The notes under the pieces: model-generated
What the model saw: only the letters and a program-made list of their open reading frames with translations
What the model was told of the DNA's origin: nothing
Database searches by the model: none
Made by a program: the position numbers and the translations under genes
Shown here: positions 37,296 to 46,656 of the stretch, in pieces
Numbering within the stretch: the first letter of the stretch is position 1
Layout: each line of letters starts with the position of its first letter
Assembly: GCA_947501615.1 (NCBI GenBank)
Contig: CANMWK010000006.1
Coordinates: forward strand, 186,001-250,000
Direction of reading: 5' to 3'
Length of the DNA stretch: 64,000 nucleotides
Source of the DNA: an uncultured Tenacibaculum sp.
GTDB lineage: Bacteria > Bacteroidota > Bacteroidia > Flavobacteriales > Flavobacteriaceae

Positions 37296-40200
37296 TTAAG
37301 CTTCGTTTGTATTTCTTACTTTCACTTGATACACTACGTTTGGTTTTGTACCAATGTAATCTAACACGTAGAAAGCTCTTCTATCTTCTTTTAATTTACT
37401 CACTGTATCCTCAGAGTTATTTAAATCTCCGAAAGTCATAGCTCCTGTAGAACAAGCTTGAGAACATGCAGTTTGGAACTCGTCCTTCTTTACTGCTCTT
37501 CCTTCTCTCTTCGCTTTCAAAATAGTAGCTTGTGTCATTTGGATACACATAGAACATTTCTCCATAACTCCACGAGAACGAACAACCACATCTGGATTTA
37601 ACACCATTTTTCCGTATTCGTTATTCATGTTGAAATCGAATTCTTCGTTCTCAGCATAGTTAAACCAGTTGAAACGACGCACACGATATGGACAGTTATT
37701 TGCACAATAACGTGTTCCTACACAACGGTTATACGCCATTTGGTTTTGACCTTGACGACCGTGAGAAGTAGCAGCTACTGGACATACAGTTTCACATGGT
37801 GCATGGTTACAGTGCTGGCACATCATAGGTTGGAAAGTAACCTGTGGATTATCTGCTGGGTTTTCTAACGCATCAAATAATTTACCTTTACTTAATCCTA
37901 ATACCTCAGTTGCATATCTTCTTTCTAAATCTTGATCTGCAAACTTATGAAGTTCAATTTCAGCATTCTTTTTAGCCTCTTCTGGATTATTCCCAAGACC
38001 TTTATATTTCTCTACTAATTTAGACTTGAACTCAGCTTTGAAATCATCGATAGTCATATCCCCTTGAACTTTTGAAGAATAATAACGATCGATACGTAAC
38101 CAGTGCATATCTCTACCTACACGTACTTCATCTTTACCAACTACTGGAACATTGTTTTCTGCATGACATGCAACTACACATGCTCCACATCCTGTACATG
38201 AAGATAAATCGATAGATAAATTAAAGTGATGTCCTAAACTTCTATCGTGGTCATCCCATAAATCAATTGTACTACCTTCAACTTCTTGATGATCATAAGA
38301 CACCATGAAAGGCTTATTCCAAGTGTGTTTAGGATCTAAAGACTTATCATTTACATCTTTTAAAGATGCCTCTCTTAAAATATCGTGACGACCAGCTAAT
38401 GTACTTTGAACTTGTAAGCATGCAAACTTATATGCACCTCCTACATTCTTCAATGAGATTCCTAACTGAACATTGTTTCTATTTATGTATAATGGGTAAG
38501 CATTTACCCCAACTTGCATTTCAGTTTTTAAATTCTGAGTTCTACCATATCCTAATGCTAAACCTACGGAACCTTTAGCCTGACCTGGCTGAATAATTAC
38601 AGGAACTTTTATTTTCTGATCTCCTAAAACTACCTCTGCAAAGTTACCATCAATAGCTCCATTATCTCTAACAGGGTTTTTAAAGCCTAATGCTTTAGCA
38701 TCAGCTGGAGAAACTGTTAAGTAGTTATCCCAAGAAGCACGAGTAATTGGATCAGGAAACTCTTGTAACCAAGGATTGTTTGCTTGGCTACCATCCCCTA
38801 ATGCTACAGACGTATACAAGTTTAATTCGAATTCAGAACCTTCTATTTTAGCAATCGCTTTTCCAGCTTCTAAAACAGAAACCCCTAAAGCATCAACATT
38901 AGAGTCTTCTACTTCTGCTTCTGAAGTAGTTTCCTCTATTGTTTCTACTGCATCAACTACTGGCGCAGGAGCCATAAAGAAACCATCATGTAATGCTTGA
39001 TTCCAAGAAGCACCATTAAGTACATTAGTACTCCAGAATTCTTTTAATGTATCGTAATAATTTTTAGATGCTCCAGTCCATTTCAATAAAACATCTTGTA
39101 CTTGACGTGAATTGAATAATGGAGCAATTGTTGGCTGCATTAAACTATACTTTCCTTCAGTAGCCATTACATCTCCCCAACTTTCTAAATTATGAGGTGC
39201 AGGTAATGTATATTGAGTAGTTACAGCAGTTTCATCATTTTGAGTCGCTAATGCTACAGAGAAACCTAATTTTTGAACAGCAGCACCAAAACCAGCAATT
39301 GAATATGCTGGGTTCACATTATAAGTGATTAAACCTTTTGCTTTACCAGAAGTTACATCGTTAATTAACTCGGCAACTTTAGCATCACTACCTTGACGTA
39401 ATAAATTTACATTTTCAGTATCTATAACAACACTTCCTAAGGCTTTATTAATCGCTAAAGCAATAGTTTGTGCATTTTTATCATTAATTCCTGCAAGAAC
39501 AACTGCTTTATTACCAGCTTTCTTTAAATCTTTAGCTAACTCTTTAATTTGAGCATCGATAGGAGTTTCCTTTGAAGGTAAACTTCCACCTGTAATTGCG
39601 TTATATAAGTTAACTAAAGCATGCATTTGAGTCGATGGCTTAGCTACGATACGCTTATCTGCGTTTGAACCAGCTAAAGACATATTAGCCTCAATTTGCA
39701 CATGGTAAGACATCTTACCTGAATTCACTTGTCTTCCTTCTATATATGATTTCTCATAACCACCTTGCCAATCTCCAAGGAAATCAGCACCAAAAGAAGC
39801 AATTACTTTTGCTTTACTTAAATCGTAGTTTGGCAAAGCACGCTTTCCATACATTGCTTCGAAAGCATCAGCAGTTGCACTTTCAGAAACTGCATCATAC
39901 ACCACATGCTTTACATTAGGATACTTAGCGATAAAATCAGAAATTACTTTTTCTGTTGAAGGACTCGCTAAAGTTCCTGTCATTAAATATACTAATCCGT
40001 TAGTTGCTTTTAAACTTTCTAACTTAGCTATAATCTCTTTGTCTGCATCTGCCCAAGAAACTTGAGTTTCACCTTTTCTTGGTTCTTTAACTCTTAATTT
40101 CTCATCATATAATGATAACACAGATGCCTGAACTCTCGCTGTAGTAGTTCCTCCTGCCTCTTTATTTGGCATAATTTGGATAGGACGACCTTCGCGAGTT

Positions 40201-40532
40201 TTAACTAATACGTTGGCAAAATCGAAACCATCTGAAATTGTTGTCGCATACCAATCTGCTACACCAACAATAATATCATTAGGTTGTACTACATAAGGAA
40301 TCGATTGTCTTACTGGGCCTTCACATGCTGCTAAAGAAGCTGCAGCTGTTGTGAAACCTACGTATTTCAAGAAATCTCTACGAGATGTTGAAGAATTTTC
40401 AAGAGTTTCTTTATCTCCTAAAAACTCATCTGAAGGAAGTTCTTGAACAAACTCCTTACCACGTAACGTTTCAACAACTGAACTTTCTTTAAGTTCTTCA
40501 ACACTTTGCCAGTATTTTTTGTTTGAAGCCAT
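37296..40532 (-). CDS. actB: Alternative complex III subunit ActB (Fe-S protein fused to molybdopterin-enzyme-like domain)
   Basis: A 1078-residue extracytoplasmic subunit. A Tat-variant signal (SRRDFLKYVGFTTAAASLAAC) lies at about residues 50-70, with a cysteine that can be lipidated. A molybdopterin-oxidoreductase-like domain follows, which in this family has lost its cofactor. From about residue 770 come ferredoxin motifs for four clusters: CTGCGACVVACH, CQHCNHAPCETVCP, CVGTRYCANNCPYR, and CSMCIQ with TACSQACSTG. Electrons pass from quinol (ActC) through these clusters to the ActA haems. It is the second gene of the operon, 68 bp after actA. That gap has a short ATTGAGT/ACTCAAT hairpin. 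Confidence 0.96.
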   Translation of the reverse strand: MASNKKYWQSVEELKESSVVETLRGKEFVQELPSDEFLGDKETLENSSTSRRDFLKYVGFTTAAASLAACEGPVRQSIPYVVQPNDIIVGVADWYATTISDGFDFANVLVKTREGRPIQIMPNKEAGGTTTARVQASVLSLYDEKLRVKEPRKGETQVSWADADKEIIAKLESLKATNGLVYLMTGTLASPSTEKVISDFIAKYPNVKHVVYDAVSESATADAFEAMYGKRALPNYDLSKAKVIASFGADFLGDWQGGYEKSYIEGRQVNSGKMSYHVQIEANMSLAGSNADKRIVAKPSTQMHALVNLYNAITGGSLPSKETPIDAQIKELAKDLKKAGNKAVVLAGINDKNAQTIALAINKALGSVVIDTENVNLLRQGSDAKVAELINDVTSGKAKGLITYNVNPAYSIAGFGAAVQKLGFSVALATQNDETAVTTQYTLPAPHNLESWGDVMATEGKYSLMQPTIAPLFNSRQVQDVLLKWTGASKNYYDTLKEFWSTNVLNGASWNQALHDGFFMAPAPVVDAVETIEETTSEAEVEDSNVDALGVSVLEAGKAIAKIEGSEFELNLYTSVALGDGSQANNPWLQEFPDPITRASWDNYLTVSPADAKALGFKNPVRDNGAIDGNFAEVVLGDQKIKVPVIIQPGQAKGSVGLALGYGRTQNLKTEMQVGVNAYPLYINRNNVQLGISLKNVGGAYKFACLQVQSTLAGRHDILREASLKDVNDKSLDPKHTWNKPFMVSYDHQEVEGSTIDLWDDHDRSLGHHFNLSIDLSSCTGCGACVVACHAENNVPVVGKDEVRVGRDMHWLRIDRYYSSKVQGDMTIDDFKAEFKSKLVEKYKGLGNNPEEAKKNAEIELHKFADQDLERRYATEVLGLSKGKLFDALENPADNPQVTFQPMMCQHCNHAPCETVCPVAATSHGRQGQNQMAYNRCVGTRYCANNCPYRVRRFNWFNYAENEEFDFNMNNEYGKMVLNPDVVVRSRGVMEKCSMCIQMTQATILKAKREGRAVKKDEFQTACSQACSTGAMTFGDLNNSEDTVSKLKEDRRAFYVLDYIGTKPNVVYQVKVRNTNEA

Positions 40533-40600
40533 TTATTTGTTTTTATTAAATGATTGAGTACTGTTACACACTCAATTATAGAATTCTTAATTAATTAATT

Positions 40601-41899
40601 TTAGTAATGACACTTACCACATTCTTTACCACCTAATTGTGCGATGGTAACTTTATCTACCCCATACTTCTTCGCTAAATCTGAATGAATTTTAGCATAG
40701 TATTCATTACCCTTCAAGTTAACATTTGTTTCCTTGTGACAATCGATACACCATCCCATAGTTAATGGAGCATGTTGATATAGCTCTTCCATCTCTTCTA
40801 CCGGACCGTGACATTTTTGACATTTCACACCAGCTACAGTTACGTGCTGTGAGTGATTGAAATATGCAAAATCTGGCAAGTTGTGAATTCTCACCCAATC
40901 GATAGGCTTCTGCTCACCAGTATATTCTAATTTTTCAGGATCCCAACCTACATGATCGTAAATTTTAGCGATCTCCTTATCTAACTCAGCTTTACCTACT
41001 ACTCTACCACCATCTTCTAAAACCACTTTAGTATTTTCAGCTACCTCAGCAATATTTTTATGACAGTTCATACAAACATTTAATGAAGGAATACCTGAGT
41101 GCTTACTATGTTTTGCTGCAGAGTGACAGTATTGACATTCAATTTTATTATCTCCTGCGTGAATTTTATGTGAGAATAAAATAGGTTGTACAGGCTGGTA
41201 CCCTTGATCTACACCTACTTTAAACAAGTTACCAAACAACACATACGCTGTAATTAATGCTCCAAAGATTACAAATAACACATGTAAGAATGTATTTTTC
41301 TTGATCCCTTGCCATAACTCAGCCGCTTGCCCCATCAACCCTGGAGTTTTAGGCGCACCTTTTAGCTCACTTACAGTTTTAAGTAAACTTGCTATGATTA
41401 AAAATGCTACTACAATAGCCGCCGCTAAAATCCATAACACCCAATTTGGAGCACCACCATTACTAGGCTCACCACCTGGCCCATCGACAATCTCTCCTTC
41501 CTTAGGTAGATCACCAACAGTAGTGTAATATAAAATATTATCGATTTGCTCGTCAGAAAATTGAGGAAACGCAGTCATATTTGACTGTTTGTACTCATTA
41601 TAAATTTCATTAGCATAAGCATCTCCTGAAGCTCTTAATGCTGCATTGTTACGAATCCACTTCTTTAACCATTCGTTTTCCAACCTACTCTCAACCCCAC
41701 CAAGAGCTGGCCCTGTAGACCTCTTATCTAATTTGTGACAAGACGCACAATTGGCATTAAATAATTTCTTACCTGCTTTTTGACGTTCAACATCAACATC
41801 TTGAGCATTTGAAGAAACACTTACTAAAAAGATAAATAAGAAAGTAAGGCTACTAAGAAGTACTCGACTAAGTTTACTGTGATAATTCACACTTTTCAT
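40601..41899 (-). CDS. actA: Alternative complex III subunit ActA, multihaem cytochrome c with extra N-terminal haem domain
   Basis: A 432-residue cytochrome. A signal peptide ends after VSVSSNAQ. A monohaem cytochrome domain (NCASCHKLDKRSTGPAL, about residues 50-135) precedes a membrane helix at about residue 150-170 and a second helix near 205-225. Five more CxxCH motifs follow: CQYCH, CMNCH, CQKCH, CIDCH and CGKCH, the last at the extreme C-terminus. The pentahaem part is the canonical ActA; the N-terminal sixth haem is an added electron carrier, as in other Bacteroidota. It is the first gene of the operon. Confidence 0.95.
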   Translation of the reverse strand: MKSVNYHSKLSRVLLSSLTFLFIFLVSVSSNAQDVDVERQKAGKKLFNANCASCHKLDKRSTGPALGGVESRLENEWLKKWIRNNAALRASGDAYANEIYNEYKQSNMTAFPQFSDEQIDNILYYTTVGDLPKEGEIVDGPGGEPSNGGAPNWVLWILAAAIVVAFLIIASLLKTVSELKGAPKTPGLMGQAAELWQGIKKNTFLHVLFVIFGALITAYVLFGNLFKVGVDQGYQPVQPILFSHKIHAGDNKIECQYCHSAAKHSKHSGIPSLNVCMNCHKNIAEVAENTKVVLEDGGRVVGKAELDKEIAKIYDHVGWDPEKLEYTGEQKPIDWVRIHNLPDFAYFNHSQHVTVAGVKCQKCHGPVEEMEELYQHAPLTMGWCIDCHKETNVNLKGNEYYAKIHSDLAKKYGVDKVTIAQLGGKECGKCHY

Positions 41900-41980
41900 A
41901 CTATAAAAATATATATTTCGTATCTATTTTGTATAACGTTTACACCTCTGGTAAAAAATTACCATGTGCTTAAACTCGGA

Positions 41981-41988
41981 CAAAATTA
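41981..41988 (-). promoter_or_regulatory. Candidate -7 element for the act operon (TAATTTTG)
   Basis: TAATTTTG on the minus strand, 82 bp before the actA start, matches TAnnTTTG; the -33 TTG is not clear. A GGTAATTTTTTACC inverted repeat (about 41950-41963) lies just downstream in the leader. Confidence 0.4.
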
Positions 41989-42088
41989 CTACTTCTCTGT
42001 AAAATGTGAAATGTTAAGAGAATCCTAATTTGTAATTTATATCGATTCTAAATAAATAATTATAGCAATCTATTCGATCACAAGTCGT

Positions 42089-42096
42089 TACTTTTG
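42089..42096 (+). promoter_or_regulatory. Candidate -7 element for the SPOR-protein gene (TACTTTTG)
   Basis: TACTTTTG fits the TAnnTTTG consensus and ends 19 bp before the ATG, implying a short leader. No good TTG -33 is visible. Confidence 0.45.
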
Positions 42097-42115
42097 TTGA
42101 AACTACAAACGAAAC

Positions 42116-42478
42116 ATGATAAAGAATAAAATTTTAATAGTCCTATTGTTTTTTATTTTAGGTTTTAGCACTGTGTATTCACAATCTAATTACACTAACG
42201 ATCAAAGTATTAATTCACTTATAGCTAAAAAGAGAAAGTACAATAAAAAGAATGGAAGCGGGTATAAAATTCAATTGTACAATGGTAGTGAACAACGTGC
42301 AAAAAACATCAGACAAAACTTTATGCTTAAGTTTTCAGAATATGGTAAACCAAAAATGAGTTATGAATTACCAGAATGGAAAGTAAGAGTAGGTCGTTTT
42401 AATACCAAATTAGAAGCAGACAGAGCTTTAAATAAAATTAAGGAAAAATTTTCTGGAGCTATAGTTATTCCTTACTAG
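42116..42478 (+). CDS. Secreted SPOR-domain protein
   Basis: A 120-residue protein with a signal peptide (MIKNKILIVLLFFILGFSTVYSQ) followed by one SPOR domain (GYKIQLYNGSEQRAKNIR ... WKVRVGRFNTKLEADRALNKI), the fold that binds denuded peptidoglycan glycan strands at division sites. There is almost nothing besides the SPOR domain, so it is probably a periplasmic wall-binding accessory protein. It is monocistronic between the act promoter and a bidirectional terminator. Confidence 0.88.
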   Translation: MIKNKILIVLLFFILGFSTVYSQSNYTNDQSINSLIAKKRKYNKKNGSGYKIQLYNGSEQRAKNIRQNFMLKFSEYGKPKMSYELPEWKVRVGRFNTKLEADRALNKIKEKFSGAIVIPY

Positions 42479-42499
42479 TTTTCAGATTTTTATAACTAT

Positions 42500-42556
42500 A
42501 AAAAATCACATTTATTTTAGGCATTTTACAATACCAAAACAAATGTGATTTTTTTA
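42500..42556. terminator. Bidirectional terminator between SPOR gene and fabD
   Basis: AAAAAATCACATTT near 42501 pairs with AAATGTGATTTTTTT near 42541 across a loop of about 26 nt. Both strands end in a T-run, so it can serve both convergent genes. Confidence 0.75.
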
Positions 42557-42579
42557 TCCCGTAAGTTAAATAATACTAC

Positions 42580-43461
42580 TTAGAAACTTGCTCCGCTTGC
42601 CGTAACACTTCTATCAATTTTACGCATTAAACCCTGTAACACTTTACCTGGACCAACTTCTACAAACTCAGTTGCACCATCTGCAATCATTGCTTGAATA
42701 CATTGTGTCCATTTTACTGGTGCTGTTAATTGCGCAATTAAATTTTCTTTAATTTCATTTGGATCTGTAATTGCTTTTGCTGCTACATTTTGATACACAG
42801 GACATAATGGTGTGTTAAATGTAGTTTCTTCAATTGCTTTTGCTAACTCTTCTCTAGCTGGTTCCATTAACGGAGAATGAAATGCCCCACCTACAGGAAG
42901 TACCAAAGCTCTTTTAGCACCTTTTTCTTTTAAAACTTCACAAGCCTTATGAATAGCTTCAACTTCTCCAGAAATAACTAATTGTCCTGGACAATTATAA
43001 TTGGCTGCCACGACTACTCCATCAATTGCATTACAAGCATCTTCTACAACTGCATCCTCTAGACCTAAAACAGCTGCCATAGTCGATTCTTGTGCTTCAC
43101 AAGCTTTTTGCATTGCTAAAGCTCTTTTAGAAACTAAGGTCAAACCATCTTCAAAAGATAATACTCCATTAGCCACTAATGCAGACAACTCTCCTAAAGA
43201 ATGCCCAGCAACCATATCTGGTGTAAACTCATCTCCTAATACCTTAGCAAGAATAACTGAGTGTAAAAATATAGCTGGTTGTGTTACTTTCGTTTGTTTT
43301 AACTGTTCTGCACTACCTTCAAACATTACATCGGTAATACTAAAACCTAAAATAGAATTTGCTTTTTCGAAAAGCTCTTGAGCGACAGGTGATTTTTCAT
43401 ATAAATCTAACCCCATTCCTGTAAATTGTGCTCCTTGACCAGGAAAAACATATGCCTTCAT
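42580..43461 (-). CDS. fabD: Malonyl-CoA:ACP transacylase
   Basis: About 293 residues. Family motifs are KAYVFPGQGAQFTGMG at the N-terminus, the active-site GHSLGELSAL (nucleophile Ser), the arginine segment SKRALAMQKAC, and GGAFHSPLM with the catalytic His. It loads malonyl groups on ACP for fatty-acid synthesis. The start was set at 43461, where the conserved N-terminus begins; the frame stays open to 43494. A TATGTTTG -7-like element (43492-43499) would then lie about 30 bp upstream. It stands alone, divergent from the transporter gene. Confidence 0.96.
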   Translation of the reverse strand: MKAYVFPGQGAQFTGMGLDLYEKSPVAQELFEKANSILGFSITDVMFEGSAEQLKQTKVTQPAIFLHSVILAKVLGDEFTPDMVAGHSLGELSALVANGVLSFEDGLTLVSKRALAMQKACEAQESTMAAVLGLEDAVVEDACNAIDGVVVAANYNCPGQLVISGEVEAIHKACEVLKEKGAKRALVLPVGGAFHSPLMEPAREELAKAIEETTFNTPLCPVYQNVAAKAITDPNEIKENLIAQLTAPVKWTQCIQAMIADGATEFVEVGPGKVLQGLMRKIDRSVTASGASF

Positions 43462-43483
43462 AAATTTCTTTTTGTCATTTGTT

Positions 43484-43515
43484 TTGCATTGCAAACATAA
43501 TCAATTTTAATTTTG
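43484..43515 (+). promoter_or_regulatory. Promoter of the queuosine-precursor transporter gene (TTG-N21-TAATTTTG)
   Basis: A TTG at 43484-43486 and TAATTTTG at 43508-43515 match the Bacteroidota sigma-A consensus and spacing. The ATG follows 13 bp later. Confidence 0.65.
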
Positions 43516-43528
43516 TTATTTTCGCTAT

Positions 43529-44233
43529 ATGACAGAGAAAAACAAACTCCTTGCTCAAAATATATTTCTAATTTTGGCGGCCTTGTTTATTGCTTCATTA
43601 GTAGCTTCAAATTTAATTTTTCAAAAATTTTTTTATTGGTATCCTTTCGAGCTTTCCATATTTGGTACTCAACTATTTGAAGTTTCTGTAGGCTTATTAC
43701 CCTACCCTATTACATTTTTAATTACAGACATTTTATCAGAAATATTTGGAAAAAAGAAAGCAAATCAAGTGGTTATTGCTGGTATTTTTGCTTCCTTATT
43801 TTCTTTATTAATTATTTACGTTGGAAAAGCTACACCAGCAACTACTTGGTCTCCGGTTAACGACAAAACCTTTAATCTTGTTTTTGGAGCAGCACCTTTA
43901 GCTGTATTAGCCTCTATGCTAGCCTATTTATTTGCTCAATTTGTTGATATTAAAGTATATCATTTTTGGAAAAACTTTACTAAGGGCAAACATTTGTGGC
44001 TTCGAAATAACTTTTCAACTTTTACTTCACAATTTATAGATACACTAACAGTATTGATATTACTTTGTTCTTTTGAAATCATAGCTTGGGATAAGTTCTT
44101 AGGCCTACTAATAAGCGGTGTTATTTTTAAAATGCTTATTGCATTATTAGATACTCCTTTGCTGTATATTGCAGTCTATTTTTTTAGAAAGAAGTTTCAA
44201 TTAAACCCAGGAGAAGAAATTCAAGATATTTAA
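43529..44233 (+). CDS. Queuosine precursor transporter (YhhQ/VUT family)
   Basis: A 234-residue membrane protein of the YhhQ family. Signature segments are ASLVASNLIFQKFF, LLPYPITFLITDILSEIFGKKKAN, and RNNFSTFTSQFIDTLTVLIL. About six to seven helices. Family members import preQ0/preQ1 for queuosine tRNA modification. It starts a run of three co-directional membrane-protein genes with gaps of 14 and 3 bp, but these have no obvious common task. Confidence 0.92.
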   Translation: MTEKNKLLAQNIFLILAALFIASLVASNLIFQKFFYWYPFELSIFGTQLFEVSVGLLPYPITFLITDILSEIFGKKKANQVVIAGIFASLFSLLIIYVGKATPATTWSPVNDKTFNLVFGAAPLAVLASMLAYLFAQFVDIKVYHFWKNFTKGKHLWLRNNFSTFTSQFIDTLTVLILLCSFEIIAWDKFLGLLISGVIFKMLIALLDTPLLYIAVYFFRKKFQLNPGEEIQDI

Positions 44234-44247
44234 ATTCATAAACAACT

Positions 44248-45498
44248 GTGAATCGATTTTTTTATAATTTTTTAAAAGATAGTTTAGCTTTAGATCATAA
44301 GCTAGCAACCTATTTAAATGTATTTTTTAATTTAGTAGTCATTGCCATATTAGGGTATTTGTTATTTAAAGTATTACGCTATTATGGTAGTAAATTTTTA
44401 AGAAAACTTGCGAATAAAACAAAAACTGAATTTGACAATATTCTTATTCAGAATTCCTTTTTTTTATCACTTTCTAGAGTATTAATTTTAATTATTACTT
44501 ACGGAGGTTTACAATATATACTTGTTGATTTCCCTCATTTTTTAGAATATGCGCAACGTTTTGTAAATCTTTGTATTGTTATTAGCTTTTTATGGTTGGT
44601 AAAAAGTATACTACAAACTATTAAAGATTTTTTACGGACACTTACTGCTTTTAAAGACAAACCGCTTGAGAGTTATGTGCAAATATTTATGATCTTGTTA
44701 TGGATTATTGCTTTTGTGGTTTCTTTTTCTATTATCACAGGAAAACCATTACTTCGATTTTTTACTGCCTTAGGTGCGTTTTCGGCGGTATTACTTTTAA
44801 TTTTTAAAGACACTATTTTAGGTTTTGTTGCTAGTATTCAAATTTCAGTTTATGATACGGTGCGACTTCAAGACTGGATTACCATGGATAAATATGGTGC
44901 TGATGGTAATGTTGTTGAAATTAATTTAACTTCTGTTATTGTCAAAAATTTTGATAATACAATTACTAGTATTCCTACTTACTCTTTAATTTCTGATTCT
45001 TTTAAAAATTGGAGAGCTATGAATCATTCTGGAGGAAGAAGGATAAAAAGAGCTATTCAAATTAAAATTAACAGTATACATTTTCTTTCTGATGATGAAA
45101 TAGAGCAGTATAAACATATTGAATTGATTAAGGATTATGTTATTGAACAATCTAATGAAGTTACTCATTATAATACTTCAAACAACATTGATAAATCGCT
45201 ACTAATTAACGGTAGAAACCTTACCAACTTTGGTATGTTTAGAAAATACATCGATATGTATTTACAGCATCATCCTAAAATAAATCAAAATTTACTCTTT
45301 ATGAGTAGGCAGTTGGCACCAACACCAAATGGAGTTCCATTAGAGATTTATGCTTTTAGTAGTGAAAAAGAATGGTTAATTTATGAACGTGTAATGTCCG
45401 ATATTTTTGATCATATTTTTGCAAGTGTTTCTTTCTTTAATTTAGAAATCTTTGAGAATCCTTCGAGTTTAGATCTAAGCAATCTGAAAGAAAAGTAG
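44248..45498 (+). CDS. MscS-family mechanosensitive channel
   Basis: A 416-residue protein. Four to five N-terminal helices lead to the pore-lining helix (FTALGAFSAVLLLIFKDTIL) and the MscS beta domain (SVYDTVRLQDWITMDKYGADGNVVEINLTSVIVKNFDNTITSIPTY), followed by a soluble C-terminal region with an EKEWLIYERVMSDIFDHI helix. This is the larger YbdG-like type. The start is a GTG 14 bp after the transporter stop. It releases osmolytes under hypo-osmotic stress. Confidence 0.93.
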   Translation: MNRFFYNFLKDSLALDHKLATYLNVFFNLVVIAILGYLLFKVLRYYGSKFLRKLANKTKTEFDNILIQNSFFLSLSRVLILIITYGGLQYILVDFPHFLEYAQRFVNLCIVISFLWLVKSILQTIKDFLRTLTAFKDKPLESYVQIFMILLWIIAFVVSFSIITGKPLLRFFTALGAFSAVLLLIFKDTILGFVASIQISVYDTVRLQDWITMDKYGADGNVVEINLTSVIVKNFDNTITSIPTYSLISDSFKNWRAMNHSGGRRIKRAIQIKINSIHFLSDDEIEQYKHIELIKDYVIEQSNEVTHYNTSNNIDKSLLINGRNLTNFGMFRKYIDMYLQHHPKINQNLLFMSRQLAPTPNGVPLEIYAFSSEKEWLIYERVMSDIFDHIFASVSFFNLEIFENPSSLDLSNLKEK

Positions 45499-45501
45499 TC
45501 T

Positions 45502-46581
45502 ATGCACAAAAAAAATTCTTTACAGCATTTAGCGCTCCGAAAATTTAAAAAAAACAAACTTGGCGTTTTAAGTTTTATCTATATTATACTTTGTGGTTTT
45601 ATTTCTATTTTTTGTTACGTACTAGCTCCTGATAACACAAATGCTGCCAACCAAATGCATTTAGAAATACACTCTAAACCTCCAGGTTTTAATGTGTTGT
45701 TATTACAAATTCCTAATCAACAACAATCAGTTACTTCTCCTTGGTTACAAGTACTTTTATTTGGTCAAAAAAATGCATCGAAAGAATTACCCATCATATC
45801 GTATAATATCACGAAAGAAAATTTAGAAGTTGTAACCTATAGCGATAAGCTTACTAAAACATACCCGTTAACTTATTTTGGTTCTTCCCCAGAAAAATTT
45901 ATTACAAACCGGACATTTTTATTTGGGACAGACAAATATGGCCGAGACTTATTAAGTAGATTATTAATAGGTACAAGGATTTCTTTTTTTATTGGTTTTA
46001 TTGCTGTATTTATTTCGCTACTTATTGGTATTCCTGTTGGAGCATTTGCTGGTTATTATGGAAAAAAAGTAGATACATTTATTATGTGGTTGATTAATGT
46101 AACATGGTCTATTCCTACACTACTACTTGTTGTTGCTTTTATTTTAATACTTGGAAAAGGATATTGGCAAGTTTTTATTGCTGTAGGGTTAACGATGTGG
46201 GTAGAAGTAGCCAGAATTGTTCGAGGACAGATCATAAGCGCCAAAAGAGAACAATATGTAGAAGCGGCAAAAGCACTTGGTTATTCTGATTTCAGAATTA
46301 TTTTTAAGCATATTTTGCCCAATATTATGGCTCCTATCATTGTAATTTCCGCTGCAAATTTTGCAGCTGCTATTTTAATTGAAAGCGGGTTAAGCTTTTT
46401 AGGTATAGGTGCACAACCACCAACTCCTTCATGGGGTGCTATTATTAAAAATCATTACAATTATATTATCTTAGGAAAGCCTTTTTTAGCATTAATACCA
46501 GGATTAGCCATCATGAGTTTAGTAATGGCATTCATGCTTTTTGGTAATGCTTTAAGAGATGCATTGGATGTAAAAAGTTAA
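45502..46581 (+). CDS. Dipeptide/oligopeptide ABC transporter permease (OppC/DppC type)
   Basis: A 359-residue permease. An N-terminal OppC-like segment (LRKFKKNKLGVLSFIYI) is followed by a long periplasmic insertion of about 90 residues, then FLFGTDKYGRDLLSRLLIGTRISF, the BPD transmembrane domain and the EAA loop (EQYVEAAKALGYSDFRIIFKHILPN). The C-terminus carries LIESGLSFLGIGAQPPTPSWGA. The partner permease, ATPases and binding protein are not nearby, which is usual in Bacteroidota. It starts 3 bp after the MscS stop. Confidence 0.93.
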   Translation: MHKKNSLQHLALRKFKKNKLGVLSFIYIILCGFISIFCYVLAPDNTNAANQMHLEIHSKPPGFNVLLLQIPNQQQSVTSPWLQVLLFGQKNASKELPIISYNITKENLEVVTYSDKLTKTYPLTYFGSSPEKFITNRTFLFGTDKYGRDLLSRLLIGTRISFFIGFIAVFISLLIGIPVGAFAGYYGKKVDTFIMWLINVTWSIPTLLLVVAFILILGKGYWQVFIAVGLTMWVEVARIVRGQIISAKREQYVEAAKALGYSDFRIIFKHILPNIMAPIIVISAANFAAAILIESGLSFLGIGAQPPTPSWGAIIKNHYNYIILGKPFLALIPGLAIMSLVMAFMLFGNALRDALDVKS

Positions 46582-46588
46582 GTTTTCA

Positions 46589-46630
46589 AGAGACTGAATT
46601 CTAAGTTAAAAACAAACAATTCAGCCTCTT
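46589..46630. terminator. Possible terminator between the permease and the small peptide gene
   Basis: AGAGACTGAATT pairs with AATTCAGCCTCTT across an A-rich loop of about 18 nt, with one bulged position. The T-tail is weak (TTTGTTT on the plus strand). It may serve both convergent genes. Confidence 0.45.
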
Positions 46631-46656
46631 TGTTTCATGATGACATCTTGATTGTC

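Noticed and set aside
42901..43381. 126-residue plus-strand open frame inside fabD
   Set aside because: Antisense shadow rich in Thr, Ser and Ala; fabD on the other strand carries all catalytic motifs.
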